NCBI RefSeq assembly: GCF_015693305.1
Contig: NZ_CP065139.1
Span: 799,501 to 863,500 of the forward strand
Source: Sphingobium sp. Cam5-1
GTDB taxonomy: Bacteria > Pseudomonadota > Alphaproteobacteria > Sphingomonadales > Sphingomonadaceae
Reading direction: 5' to 3'
Length of the DNA: 64,000 bases
The translations under genes were made by a program, and so were the position numbers. The notes under the pieces were generated by a model. The model was given only the letters and a program-made list of their open reading frames with translations. It had not been told where the DNA came from and made no database searches. Every line of letters begins with the position of its first letter. Positions within the stretch are counted from its first letter, which is position 1. Of the stretch, positions 1 to 10,262 are shown piece by piece.

Positions 1-730
1 CTTGATCGTCAGCATGGCCTGCCCACCTCATGTCGTTGCCGTTCGCCCATCGGGAATTTTCAGCTTCCGTCGCTCGTGCGCGGGGCAGGGGCGTTCCAAA
101 AAGTTCCTCGGCCACGCGCGCACAGATGCTGGCGGCGCGGTCGCGGACCCGCTGGAGTTGGCCCTCGAAAAAGGCGGCATCCGCGCTCTCTATCACGTCC
201 CCAATATGCAGCGCCTCGGATGATTGCATCGCAAAGGCGCGAAAGAGGTAGGTGCCCGAAAGCGCGCGAAGCGCCTCTGTCTGACCCTGGGCGTCAAGCC
301 AGTCCTCTGAAGCCCCAGAGGTCGTGATAGCGCAGAGATGACCTTTGCCGAGCAGTCCTTCACCTGACTTGTCCTGAACCTGACGCACAGTCGTTCCCGC
401 GCCCAGAACGCGATCGATATAGCCGACAAGCATGGCTGGCGGCATACCGAACCAGATCGGAAAGACGAAGACGACCACATTGGCGCCGCGCAATATGTCC
501 AGTTCCGCCGTGACATCGGGAGACAGGTGGTAGCCCTTGCGATCAGGCCGCTCGCCATTCTTCAGCACCGGGTCAAAATTCATGGCGTACAGGTCGCGCA
601 GGATAGACTGTTGCCCCGCAGCCTCCACAGCCTGGCAATAGGCATGGGCGATGGCGGCGTTGAAGCTGTGGGGATCGGGGTGCGCGAGCACCACTGCATG
701 CCGGATATCAGAAGGCGCAGCACGGGGCAT
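1..730 (-). CDS. NAD(P)H-dependent quinone oxidoreductase, flavodoxin fold (3' end cut by window edge)
   Basis: Translated by hand on the minus strand; 243 residues are visible and the frame runs off the left edge without a stop. The N-terminus (HAVVLAHPDPHSFN) and the segment FVFPIWFGMPPAMLVGYIDR match the FMN/FAD-binding and active-site regions of the NQO1/MdaB/KefF family, which reduces quinones with two electrons from NAD(P)H in the cytoplasm. I chose the ATG at 730 because GGAGG lies five bases upstream; an in-frame ATG at 742 is possible but has a poorer ribosome site. The start is 15 bases after the stop of the MBL-fold gene, so the two are probably co-transcribed. A quinone-protective role is likely; the natural substrate is unknown. 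Confidence 0.8.
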   Translation of the reverse strand, partial: MPRAAPSDIRHAVVLAHPDPHSFNAAIAHAYCQAVEAAGQQSILRDLYAMNFDPVLKNGERPDRKGYHLSPDVTAELDILRGANVVVFVFPIWFGMPPAMLVGYIDRVLGAGTTVRQVQDKSGEGLLGKGHLCAITTSGASEDWLDAQGQTEALRALSGTYLFRAFAMQSSEALHIGDVIESADAAFFEGQLQRVRDRAASICARVAEELFGTPLPRARATEAENSRWANGNDMRWAGHADDQ

Positions 731-744
731 CGGAACCTCCATCT

Positions 745-2334
745 TCACTTATGGCGATGTCTCGCCTCCTCATATTCATCAAGTATGCGCCGCATTTGAG
801 CGAGGGCCTGGCGGCGTGCCCGCTCGTTCCTGATGCGGCCGAGATGCTGTTTGAGATGGGTGATAAAGTCGGCATAATCATTCTGCCAATCCGGCCCGCT
901 CAGCTGTTCCATGTCCACGCGGCCTGTCTGGATGCGCTTCGCCTGCGTTCCCGGCTCAAGCGCGTAGACCTCGCCGATCTGCGGCGCGATGATATTTGTG
1001 GCGGGATCGTCTGCCTGAACTAGGGTCCGCAACGCTGCCACCGCTTCGGGTTCGCCATGATCCAGGAAAAGGCTGCCGGTTATCGGTCGGCGCGCGCTGA
1101 TCCAGCTGTGCAGTTCGTCGCGGTCGGCATGGGCGGAATAGCTGTCGATCCGCCGGATGCGCGCGCGTACGTTAACGTCCTCGCCGGAAATACGCACACG
1201 CTGCGCGCCGTCGAGCAGGACCCGGCCAAGCGTGCCCTTCGCCTGGAAACCCACGAACAGGACCGTCGATTCCCGCCGGAAGAGATTATGCTTCAGATGA
1301 TGGCGGATGCGGCCTGCCTCGCACATGCCCGATGCCGCCATGATGATCGCGCCCGACATGGTGTTGAGCCGAACGGATTCCGCGACATCCTCGACATAAT
1401 GGATCGAGGGGTGACGGAAAATATCTTCGCCGCCCGTGTCCTCCAGCTCCGAGGCATGAGCTGCGAACACCTTGGTCGCCCGGCTCGCGAGCGGCGAGTC
1501 CACGAAGATCGGGACGTTGGGAATCCGGTTCGCATCGGCCAGCTTGGCAAGGTCGAGGAGCATTTCCTGCGTCCGCTCGAGCGCAAAGCTGGGGATCACG
1601 AGGTTGCCGCCGCGGCTCAAGGCATCCTTGATCTCGGCCTCAAGTTGACTGCGGCGCTGCTCGATCGTGAATTTTTCCCGCGCGCGATCGCCATAGGTCG
1701 CTTCGCAGACGACATGATCGACGCCGGTCGGCGCTTGCGGGTCGGGATGGAAGGCTTTGTTGATCGGCCCGAGGTCTCCCGACATCAGCAGGCGCACGCC
1801 CGCTGCCTCGATTTCCACGGACGCCGCGCCCAATATGTGCCCCGCATTCCAGAAGCGGGCGCGAAATCCGGGCGCCGGATCGAACCAGTCGCTCAGCGAC
1901 ACTGGACGACTGAGCCGCCAGGCGTCCAGCGCATCTTCTTCGGTGTAGAGGGGCACAAACAGGTTCTCGCCCGCGCGGTCGCGGCGTCGGTTACGGCGGT
2001 CCGCCTCGCTTTCCTGAATCCTGCCAGCATCCGCCAGCATATATTCCAGCAGGTCAGACGTCGCGGGCGTGCACCATATTGACCCCTTGTAACCCTGCGC
2101 TGCCATTTTGGGCAAAAGACCGCAATGATCGATATGGGCATGGGTCAGCACGACGGCGTCGATCTTGGCGGGGTCGAAGCTGAAGGCGCCGTGGTTCAAG
2201 GTTTCAAGCGTGCGTGATCCCTGGAACAGCCCGCAGTCGACAAGGATGGCTCGATCGCCCAGCCGCAATTCCATGCAAGAGCCCGTGACCGTGCCTGCCG
2301 CGCCGTGGAATGTCAGAGTCAACGCTGAGCTCAC
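745..2334 (-). CDS. MBL-fold beta-CASP RNA-processing-type metallohydrolase
   Basis: About 529 residues. The N-terminal metallo-beta-lactamase fold carries the zinc motif HAHIDHCG, a downstream GHILGA histidine and MSGDLG aspartate. The middle has a beta-CASP insertion (IPSFALERTQEML), and the C-terminus has an RMMBL-like region (SYSAHADRDEL, LDHGEPEA). Bacterial members resemble the CPSF73/Ysh1 group and are predicted RNA endo/exonucleases, but function is rarely proven. The longest frame begins at a GTG at 2349; the GTG at 2334 is preferred because GGGAGAA sits six bases before it. It is divergent from the PEP-synthase-like gene. In other proteobacteria I recall this type of gene beside PEP synthase and P-type ATPase genes, so the neighbourhood may be a conserved stress or low-oxygen unit (inference). 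Confidence 0.85.
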   Translation of the reverse strand: MSSALTLTFHGAAGTVTGSCMELRLGDRAILVDCGLFQGSRTLETLNHGAFSFDPAKIDAVVLTHAHIDHCGLLPKMAAQGYKGSIWCTPATSDLLEYMLADAGRIQESEADRRNRRRDRAGENLFVPLYTEEDALDAWRLSRPVSLSDWFDPAPGFRARFWNAGHILGAASVEIEAAGVRLLMSGDLGPINKAFHPDPQAPTGVDHVVCEATYGDRAREKFTIEQRRSQLEAEIKDALSRGGNLVIPSFALERTQEMLLDLAKLADANRIPNVPIFVDSPLASRATKVFAAHASELEDTGGEDIFRHPSIHYVEDVAESVRLNTMSGAIIMAASGMCEAGRIRHHLKHNLFRRESTVLFVGFQAKGTLGRVLLDGAQRVRISGEDVNVRARIRRIDSYSAHADRDELHSWISARRPITGSLFLDHGEPEAVAALRTLVQADDPATNIIAPQIGEVYALEPGTQAKRIQTGRVDMEQLSGPDWQNDYADFITHLKQHLGRIRNERARRQALAQMRRILDEYEEARHRHK

Positions 2335-2428
2335 GCGAACTTCTCCCACTCATCTTTTTCCCGATCATAACTCAATAGGCCAAAGAAGGAGAGAGGCAGT
2401 CCGTAGTTATACGGATGAGGCGGTCCCC
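2335..2428. promoter_or_regulatory. divergent intergenic region with a small palindrome
   Basis: This 94-base gap separates the divergent MBL-fold and PEP-synthase-like genes and must hold at least one promoter. It includes a short dyad at 2401-2414 (CCGTA-GTTA-TACGG). No FNR/FixK-type TTGAT-N4-ATCAA box was seen. Which side the dyad controls is unknown. Confidence 0.3.
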
Positions 2429-4924
<2,496 letters not shown>

Positions 4925-4976
4925 TGTCAGGTGCAGCATCTTATAGGTGCAGGTCGACCATGGGGAGATAGCCGTA

Positions 4977-7529
4977 ATGATGGCGGGTGGGCAGGAAAGC
5001 CTTGTCGGCCTCTCCGCGTCACAGGCGCGCGAGCGGCTGGCGGAGGATGGCCCCAACGAATTGCCCCGGCCAAACCGACGGACACCCCTGCGCATCACGA
5101 TGGAGGTGCTGCGGGAGCCGATGTTTGCCATGCTGCTCGCGGCGGGCACGGTCTATCTGCTGCTCGGCGACCGCACCGAGGCGCTGATCCTGCTCGGCTT
5201 TGCTGGCTTGTCGATCATCATCACGATCGTGCAGGAGGCGCGCACCGAACGCACGCTGGAGGCACTGCGAGACCTTTCGGCACCGCGCGCCCTGGTGGTT
5301 CGTGACGGCGAAACCCTGCGCATCCCCGGTCGGGAAGTCGTGAATGGCGACATTCTGGTGTTGGAAGCGGGGGACCGGATCGCGGCGGATGCGCTGGTGG
5401 TCGAGGCCCGGGAGCTTGAGGCAGACGAGTCGCTGCTGACCGGCGAGGCTGTGCCAGTCCGAAAGCGGCCTGGGCTCGCCGGGGATGCTGAACGGGCGGA
5501 GCCGGGGGGCGACGATACCCCTCATCTCTTTTCGGGAGCGATCGTGACGCACGGCGGGGGCATCGCACGGGTGACGGCTACCGGCACGCACAGCCGCATT
5601 GGCCAGATCGGACGGTTCCTCGAAACATTGGAGACAGAGGCTCCGCATCTTCACAAGGAAACCACCCGAATGGTCAGCCTGTGCGCGGTCGGCGGTGTCG
5701 CCGTCGCGCTGCTGGTTGTCCTGCTGTACGGATGGCTGAGGGGCGACTGGATGGCCGCGCTGCTGGCCGGGATCGCGACGGCAATGTCGTTGCTGCCCGA
5801 AGAGTTTCCGGTGGTCCTCACCATATTCCTTGCCATGGGCGCGTGGCGTATCGCGCAGGTCGGCGTGCTCACTCGGCGGGCTTCCGCGATAGAGGCTCTG
5901 GGCGCCGCCACGGTCCTGTGTACGGACAAGACCGGGACGCTGACCCAGAACCGGATGACGGTCACTGAATTGTGGCTGCCGTCAGGTGAGGCGGCGGTTC
6001 TTGGCGAGGGATTACCGCAAGCGCAATTCCATGACCTGATCAGCGCGGCCGCCTTGGCGAGCGCACCCGTGCCGGTCGATCCGATGGAGGTGGCATTCCA
6101 CACCGCTGCTCGGGATGTGCGGGTTCCCGCCCGCGAAGACTGGCTCCTGGTCCACACCAATGGTCTTCAGCCCGACCTCCTGGCAATGTCCAATGTCTGG
6201 CGGCCCGCGAACGCCGGGGAACCATTGCTTGTTGCGGCGAAGGGCGCACCCGAAGCGATCGCGCGTCTGTGTCGGCTGGACGAAGGGGCTCGTTCGGCCC
6301 TTGAGCAGGCGGTTCAGGTCATGGCGGCTCGCGGGATGCGCGTTCTGGGCGTGGCTTCTGCCAATATCGCGGAGCCAAATGTCGGGATAGGGCATGAAGC
6401 GCACGAGTTCAGTCTTCTCGGGCTGATCGGCTTGTCGGACCCGCTGCGGGCGGGGGTTCCGGAAGCCGTCGCCCAATGCCACACTGCCGGAATCCGGGTG
6501 GTCATGATCACCGGCGACTATCCCGCCACCGCGCAGGCTATTGCGCTACAGGCGGGGATTGGCGCAGGCGCGCTCATGACCGGCGGCGACGTCGCGACAA
6601 TGTCCGACGCGGAGCTTTGCGCACGGGTGAAAGACGTGGCTATTTTCGCGCGCACCATGCCGGAACAGAAGTTGCGAATTGTCTCGGCGCTCAAAGCGGC
6701 GGGGGAAGTGGTCGCCATGACCGGCGACGGTGTCAACGACGCACCGGCGCTAAAGGCCGCCCATATCGGCATCGCCATGGGCAAGCGCGGCACGGACGTA
6801 GCACGGGAGGCTGCGGCCATCGTCCTGGTTGAGGATGATTTCGGTGCCATCGTCGTCGCCATTCGGCTTGGCCGCCGCATCTATGACAATATCCGCAAGG
6901 CCATAGGCTTCATCTTCGCGGTCCATGTGCCGATCGCGGGGCTTGCCGTTTCCCCACTTCTGCTGGACCTTCCGCTGGTGCTGGGGCCAATCCAGATAGC
7001 CCTACTCGAAATGATCATCGATCCGGTTTGCGCGCTCGTTTTCGAAGCCGAACGGGAAGAAAACCGTATCATGCGCAGGCCACCGCGCAATCCGGACGAA
7101 CGCCTCTTTTCCGGGCGTCTCGTCCTGCCTAGCATCGCTTATGGCGGCATTGCCTTCGCGCTGCTCCTCGCTCTCCATGTCTGCGCAACCGTCTGGGGCT
7201 ATGACCCTGGCCGCGTGCGAGCGCTCCTCTTCTTCGGGCTGGTGGTGTCCATCATGGCGTTGGTGCTGGTCAATCGGTCCTTTAGTACATCCCTGACGAG
7301 CGCCGTCTGGCGACACAATGTTTCGCTGCGCTATGTCGCGCTGCTCGTCCTTTTGGCTTGTGCACTGATATTCATGCTGGAACCCCTGCGTCAGGTTCTG
7401 GACTTTGCTCCGTTGAAGCTGACGGATCTAGCCCTCCTGATCCTCATACCAGCCTGCGTTCTCCTACTGTGCGAACTGCTCAAGGGGCGCATGGGATGGA
7501 GCGCACGTCGCGCCGCGCGCGCGGATTGA
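4977..7529 (+). CDS. P2-type cation-transporting ATPase
   Basis: About 850 residues, with the full P-type ATPase layout. It has an N-terminal cation-ATPase domain (SASQARERLAEDGPNELP), an actuator loop with TGEA in place of the usual TGES, the phosphorylation site CTDKTGTLTQNRM (Asp about residue 317), hinge MTGDGVNDAPALKAAHIG, and C-terminal membrane helices. The fourth helix has LLPEEFPVVL, resembling the PEGLP ion site of calcium/manganese pumps. The transported ion (Ca2+, Mn2+ or Mg2+) is not certain. A GTG at 4947 opens the frame, but the ATG at 4977 has GGGGAGA eight bases upstream. It follows ppsA closely and is probably in the same operon. Confidence 0.88.
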   Translation: MMAGGQESLVGLSASQARERLAEDGPNELPRPNRRTPLRITMEVLREPMFAMLLAAGTVYLLLGDRTEALILLGFAGLSIIITIVQEARTERTLEALRDLSAPRALVVRDGETLRIPGREVVNGDILVLEAGDRIAADALVVEARELEADESLLTGEAVPVRKRPGLAGDAERAEPGGDDTPHLFSGAIVTHGGGIARVTATGTHSRIGQIGRFLETLETEAPHLHKETTRMVSLCAVGGVAVALLVVLLYGWLRGDWMAALLAGIATAMSLLPEEFPVVLTIFLAMGAWRIAQVGVLTRRASAIEALGAATVLCTDKTGTLTQNRMTVTELWLPSGEAAVLGEGLPQAQFHDLISAAALASAPVPVDPMEVAFHTAARDVRVPAREDWLLVHTNGLQPDLLAMSNVWRPANAGEPLLVAAKGAPEAIARLCRLDEGARSALEQAVQVMAARGMRVLGVASANIAEPNVGIGHEAHEFSLLGLIGLSDPLRAGVPEAVAQCHTAGIRVVMITGDYPATAQAIALQAGIGAGALMTGGDVATMSDAELCARVKDVAIFARTMPEQKLRIVSALKAAGEVVAMTGDGVNDAPALKAAHIGIAMGKRGTDVAREAAAIVLVEDDFGAIVVAIRLGRRIYDNIRKAIGFIFAVHVPIAGLAVSPLLLDLPLVLGPIQIALLEMIIDPVCALVFEAEREENRIMRRPPRNPDERLFSGRLVLPSIAYGGIAFALLLALHVCATVWGYDPGRVRALLFFGLVVSIMALVLVNRSFSTSLTSAVWRHNVSLRYVALLVLLACALIFMLEPLRQVLDFAPLKLTDLALLILIPACVLLLCELLKGRMGWSARRAARAD

Positions 7530-7540
7530 CCTGCCGCCAA

Positions 7541-7849
7541 TCAATGTTTGCGCACAAACTCGGCTCGCAGAACCAGGCCTTTGATGCCCTCATAGCGGCA
7601 GTCGATTTCCTGTGGATCGCCGGTCAGCCTGATCGACTTGATCACGGTGCCCTTGCGCAGCGTCTGCCCGGCGCCCTTCACCTTCAGGTCCTTTATCGTG
7701 ATGACGCTGTCGCCGTCCGCCAGAAGGTTACCGGCGGAATCATGCACTTCAACCCGGTCTGCGAACTGCTCCTTGGCCGCAGCCTCCGCCGCGGAGATCC
7801 ACTCGCCCGAAGCTTCGTCATATACATATTCGTCGTTTGTATCGGTCAT
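7541..7849 (-). CDS. PhnA/YjdM-domain protein without the zinc ribbon
   Basis: 102 residues from an ATG at 7849 with AGGGA seven bases upstream. The body (NLLADGDSVITIKDLKVKG, IDCRYEGIKGLVLRAEFVRK) closely matches the C-terminal PhnA domain of E. coli YjdM (formerly PhnA). The usual N-terminal four-cysteine zinc ribbon is absent; the N-terminus is instead short and acidic. Despite the historical 'alkylphosphonate utilisation' name, the true role of this family is unclear. The gene is convergent with the P-type ATPase (11-base gap) and lies 22 bases after the SulP transporter. Confidence 0.85.
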   Translation of the reverse strand: MTDTNDEYVYDEASGEWISAAEAAAKEQFADRVEVHDSAGNLLADGDSVITIKDLKVKGAGQTLRKGTVIKSIRLTGDPQEIDCRYEGIKGLVLRAEFVRKH

Positions 7850-7871
7850 TTCAAATCCCTGGTACTGTTGG

Positions 7872-9578
7872 TTAGTTGAGCCGCTGGGCCGCGGAAGTTG
7901 GTGCGAGAATGATCGCCTTTGCGAGGCGGAGGGCATCGGGAAAATCATCGCTGAATATGACGCGCCGGTCCGCCGGTCCCAGCGATACCCGTTTGAGCAT
8001 CGCCATGGGTTGTGGCTGGACGCCTGAAACTATGATTTGCGTCCCGGCGGATGCCGCTTGCCGGACGATTTCCTCGATCGCCGTCACGCCGCTTGCATCC
8101 AGCAGGGGCACCTGCCGCAGCCGAAGGATGATGACCTTCGGCGTGGGGCCGACCCGCCGCAGCGTATCAAGCAATTCATTCGCGACGCCAAAGAAGACCG
8201 GTCCATCGACACGGAACACCTCCACACCCGGCGGAAGCGCATCGCGCTGGTGGATGTCCTCCCCTTCTTCCGACGGCGGCGTTCCATTGCCGCTGTCGTT
8301 TGCAATCTCCACCGTGCGGCTCATGCGCATCATGAACAGCAGCGAGGCCAGCGTCACGCCTACGCCGATCGCCACCGTGAGATCGACCAGAACAGTGAGG
8401 CCGAAGGTCAGCAGCAACAGGCCCCGGTCGCCATTGGGCATCCGCAGCAACTGGATGAAGCGATGATGTTCGCTCATGCCCCAGGCGACCATGAACAGGA
8501 TGGCGGCGAGTGCTGCCAGCGGCACGAACGCCATGAGATCCGAGGCGAACAGGATGAACAGCAACAGGAACAGCGCATGCATCATGCCTGCGATGGGCGT
8601 GATGGCGCCCGCCTTGATGTTGGTCGCCGTGCGGGCGATGGCACCCGTCGCTGGCAGGCCACCGAACAATGCGGACGCGACGTTCGCGACGCCCTGACCG
8701 ACAAGCTCCTGATTGGATCGATGCCTTGATCCGATCATGCCATCGGCCACGACCGCAGACAGAAGTGCCTCGATTCCCGCCAGAAACGCAATCGTGAAGG
8801 CAGAGGGGACGACCGCCTGAAGCTTGGCAAGAGAGAAATCGGGCAAAGCGGGTACAGGAATTCCGGTGGGCAGGTTCGGAAAGCGCGATCCGATCGTTTC
8901 CACCGGCAGCTGGAGCAGCGCCGCCAACGCTGCTGCCAATATGACCGCGATCAGGAATCCAGGCGCCCGTGGCGCCCATTTGCGCAGGGCGATGATCAGC
9001 GCCAGCGATCCGGCGCCAATCGCCAGGCTCAATATCTGGATGCTGCCCAGCGCAGAGAAATAGGCCTGCCATTTGGGGATGAAATCGGCAGGGACACCGC
9101 CGTCTATCCGCAGGCCTAGAAAATCCTTCACCTGGCTCGACGCGATAATGACGGCGATGCCTGCGGTGAAGCCGGTGACGACGGGTTGGGGAATGAAGCG
9201 GACGAGACTGCCCAGACCCGAATATCCAGCAATGATCAGCATCAGCCCAGCCATCAGCGTCGCCAGGAGCAGCCCGTCATAGCCATGCTGTGCGATGACG
9301 CCGAAAACGACGACGACAAAGGCGCCGGTCGGCCCACCGACCTGAACCCGCGACCCCCCGAGCGCCGAAATCAGGAAACCGGCTATAACGGCTGTGATGA
9401 GCCCCTTGTCAGGAGACGCTCCACTCGCGATCGCCAGCGCCATGGCAAGGGGCAGGGCGACAATCGCGACCGTGAGCCCGGCAATGCAATCGCGCCGCAG
9501 GCGATCGGCCGAATAGCCCTCGCGCAGGACCGTGATCAGCTTGGGCGTGAATGCGAGAAGCCGCGCGTTACGATCCAT
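7872..9578 (-). CDS. SulP-family inorganic anion transporter with STAS domain
   Basis: 568 residues. The N-terminal half has many hydrophobic helices with SulP signatures (AGLTVAIVALPLAMALAIASG, QVGGPTGAFVVVV, PQPVVTGFTAGIAVIIASSQ). The C-terminus from about residue 440 is a STAS domain (PLLDASGVTAIEEIV). SulP proteins carry sulfate, bicarbonate, molybdate or other anions across the inner membrane; the substrate cannot be assigned. The start ATG overlaps the 3' end of the upstream XRE gene by 11 bases, so the pair is translationally coupled. Confidence 0.9.
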   Translation of the reverse strand: MDRNARLLAFTPKLITVLREGYSADRLRRDCIAGLTVAIVALPLAMALAIASGASPDKGLITAVIAGFLISALGGSRVQVGGPTGAFVVVVFGVIAQHGYDGLLLATLMAGLMLIIAGYSGLGSLVRFIPQPVVTGFTAGIAVIIASSQVKDFLGLRIDGGVPADFIPKWQAYFSALGSIQILSLAIGAGSLALIIALRKWAPRAPGFLIAVILAAALAALLQLPVETIGSRFPNLPTGIPVPALPDFSLAKLQAVVPSAFTIAFLAGIEALLSAVVADGMIGSRHRSNQELVGQGVANVASALFGGLPATGAIARTATNIKAGAITPIAGMMHALFLLLFILFASDLMAFVPLAALAAILFMVAWGMSEHHRFIQLLRMPNGDRGLLLLTFGLTVLVDLTVAIGVGVTLASLLFMMRMSRTVEIANDSGNGTPPSEEGEDIHQRDALPPGVEVFRVDGPVFFGVANELLDTLRRVGPTPKVIILRLRQVPLLDASGVTAIEEIVRQAASAGTQIIVSGVQPQPMAMLKRVSLGPADRRVIFSDDFPDALRLAKAIILAPTSAAQRLN

Positions 9579-9885
9579 CGTCTTGGGCCGTCTGATCGAA
9601 TAGCACGGAGGGCACGCGCCGGGGTTGCTGGCCGGACGCTGTTTCCCTCATGCGGACACCGCGTCCCGCGCCGCTACTCGGGGCATTCTCGCCGATAATC
9701 TCGATCCCTGCCGCTTCGAGCGCGCTGATCACCTTTACCAATGTATCAACGACGCTTCGCACCTGCCCATCGGACGCTTCCATGCGCTGAATCGTCGGCA
9801 GCGACACGCTAGCCAAAGCGGCCAACTGGCGCTGATCGATTCCGAGCAATGCTCGCGCGGCCCGCATCTGCTGAGAGGTGATCAT
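9568..9885 (-). CDS. small XRE/Cro-type HTH regulator
   Basis: 105 residues. The N-terminal helix-turn-helix (MRAARALLGIDQRQLAALAS followed by VSLPTIQRME) is typical of Cro/CI-like DNA-binding domains; the C-terminal tail is low complexity. It overlaps the SulP gene start, suggesting it regulates that operon. GAGGG precedes the ATG. The upstream 80 bases are AT-rich and hold the probable promoter. Confidence 0.82.
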   Translation of the reverse strand: MITSQQMRAARALLGIDQRQLAALASVSLPTIQRMEASDGQVRSVVDTLVKVISALEAAGIEIIGENAPSSGAGRGVRMRETASGQQPRRVPSVLFDQTAQDDGS

Positions 9886-10262
9886 TGACCCTCAAATGAT
9901 GTATAAAACGTCAAATTACAATCTTTGAACATATATATGCAATGCGACAGGCCAAATCCAGATTTCTTTTATCGGATTTGTCGGAGTGGCGACAGCCGAC
10001 CCAATGTCGCATTGCCGTCAAACTGAATAGTCCTGACGACTGTCGTCCTTACGCACCAGTTTCGTCCGCATCAGTTTCTCGCGCGGGAGGAGGAGCAACC
10101 CGAAGCCTCACCTCCCACGAATGCCGGTTTAAACGCCGCATCGGATCGGCGCGACACCCCTCTTTTACCTTGCGGCAAGCTGGGGCGGCGCTATGAAGAG
10201 CGCGCTGGATCGCGCCATAGGGGGCTTGCACGGACAGATCCGGCGAGGCTGGGGGGATAGCC
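9886..10262. promoter_or_regulatory. 377-base divergent intergenic region
   Basis: No convincing gene lies here. The left 80 bases are strikingly AT-rich and, read on the minus strand, offer a TTCAAA / TTTATA type promoter for the XRE gene. A perfect 13-base palindrome, GACGAC-T-GTCGTC, is at 10035-10047, about 215 bases before the CHAT gene. It is a candidate operator for the large nine-gene operon. Confidence 0.4.

Noticed and set aside
193..558. Minus-strand 121-codon open frame
   Set aside because: It is out of frame with the quinone-reductase gene on the same strand and its protein has no family features; a shadow.
1..730. Possible frameshift near the 3' part of the flavodoxin-fold gene
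   Set aside because: An initial miscount of the run of A residues near 168-172 suggested one. Recounting gives five, and the frame reads smoothly to the edge.
1057..2082. Long plus-strand frame of 341 codons
   Set aside because: It is antisense to the beta-CASP hydrolase, which has clear motifs on the minus strand.
2335..2428. FNR/FixK-type box in the divergent promoter
   Set aside because: No TTGAT-N4-ATCAA or close match was found.
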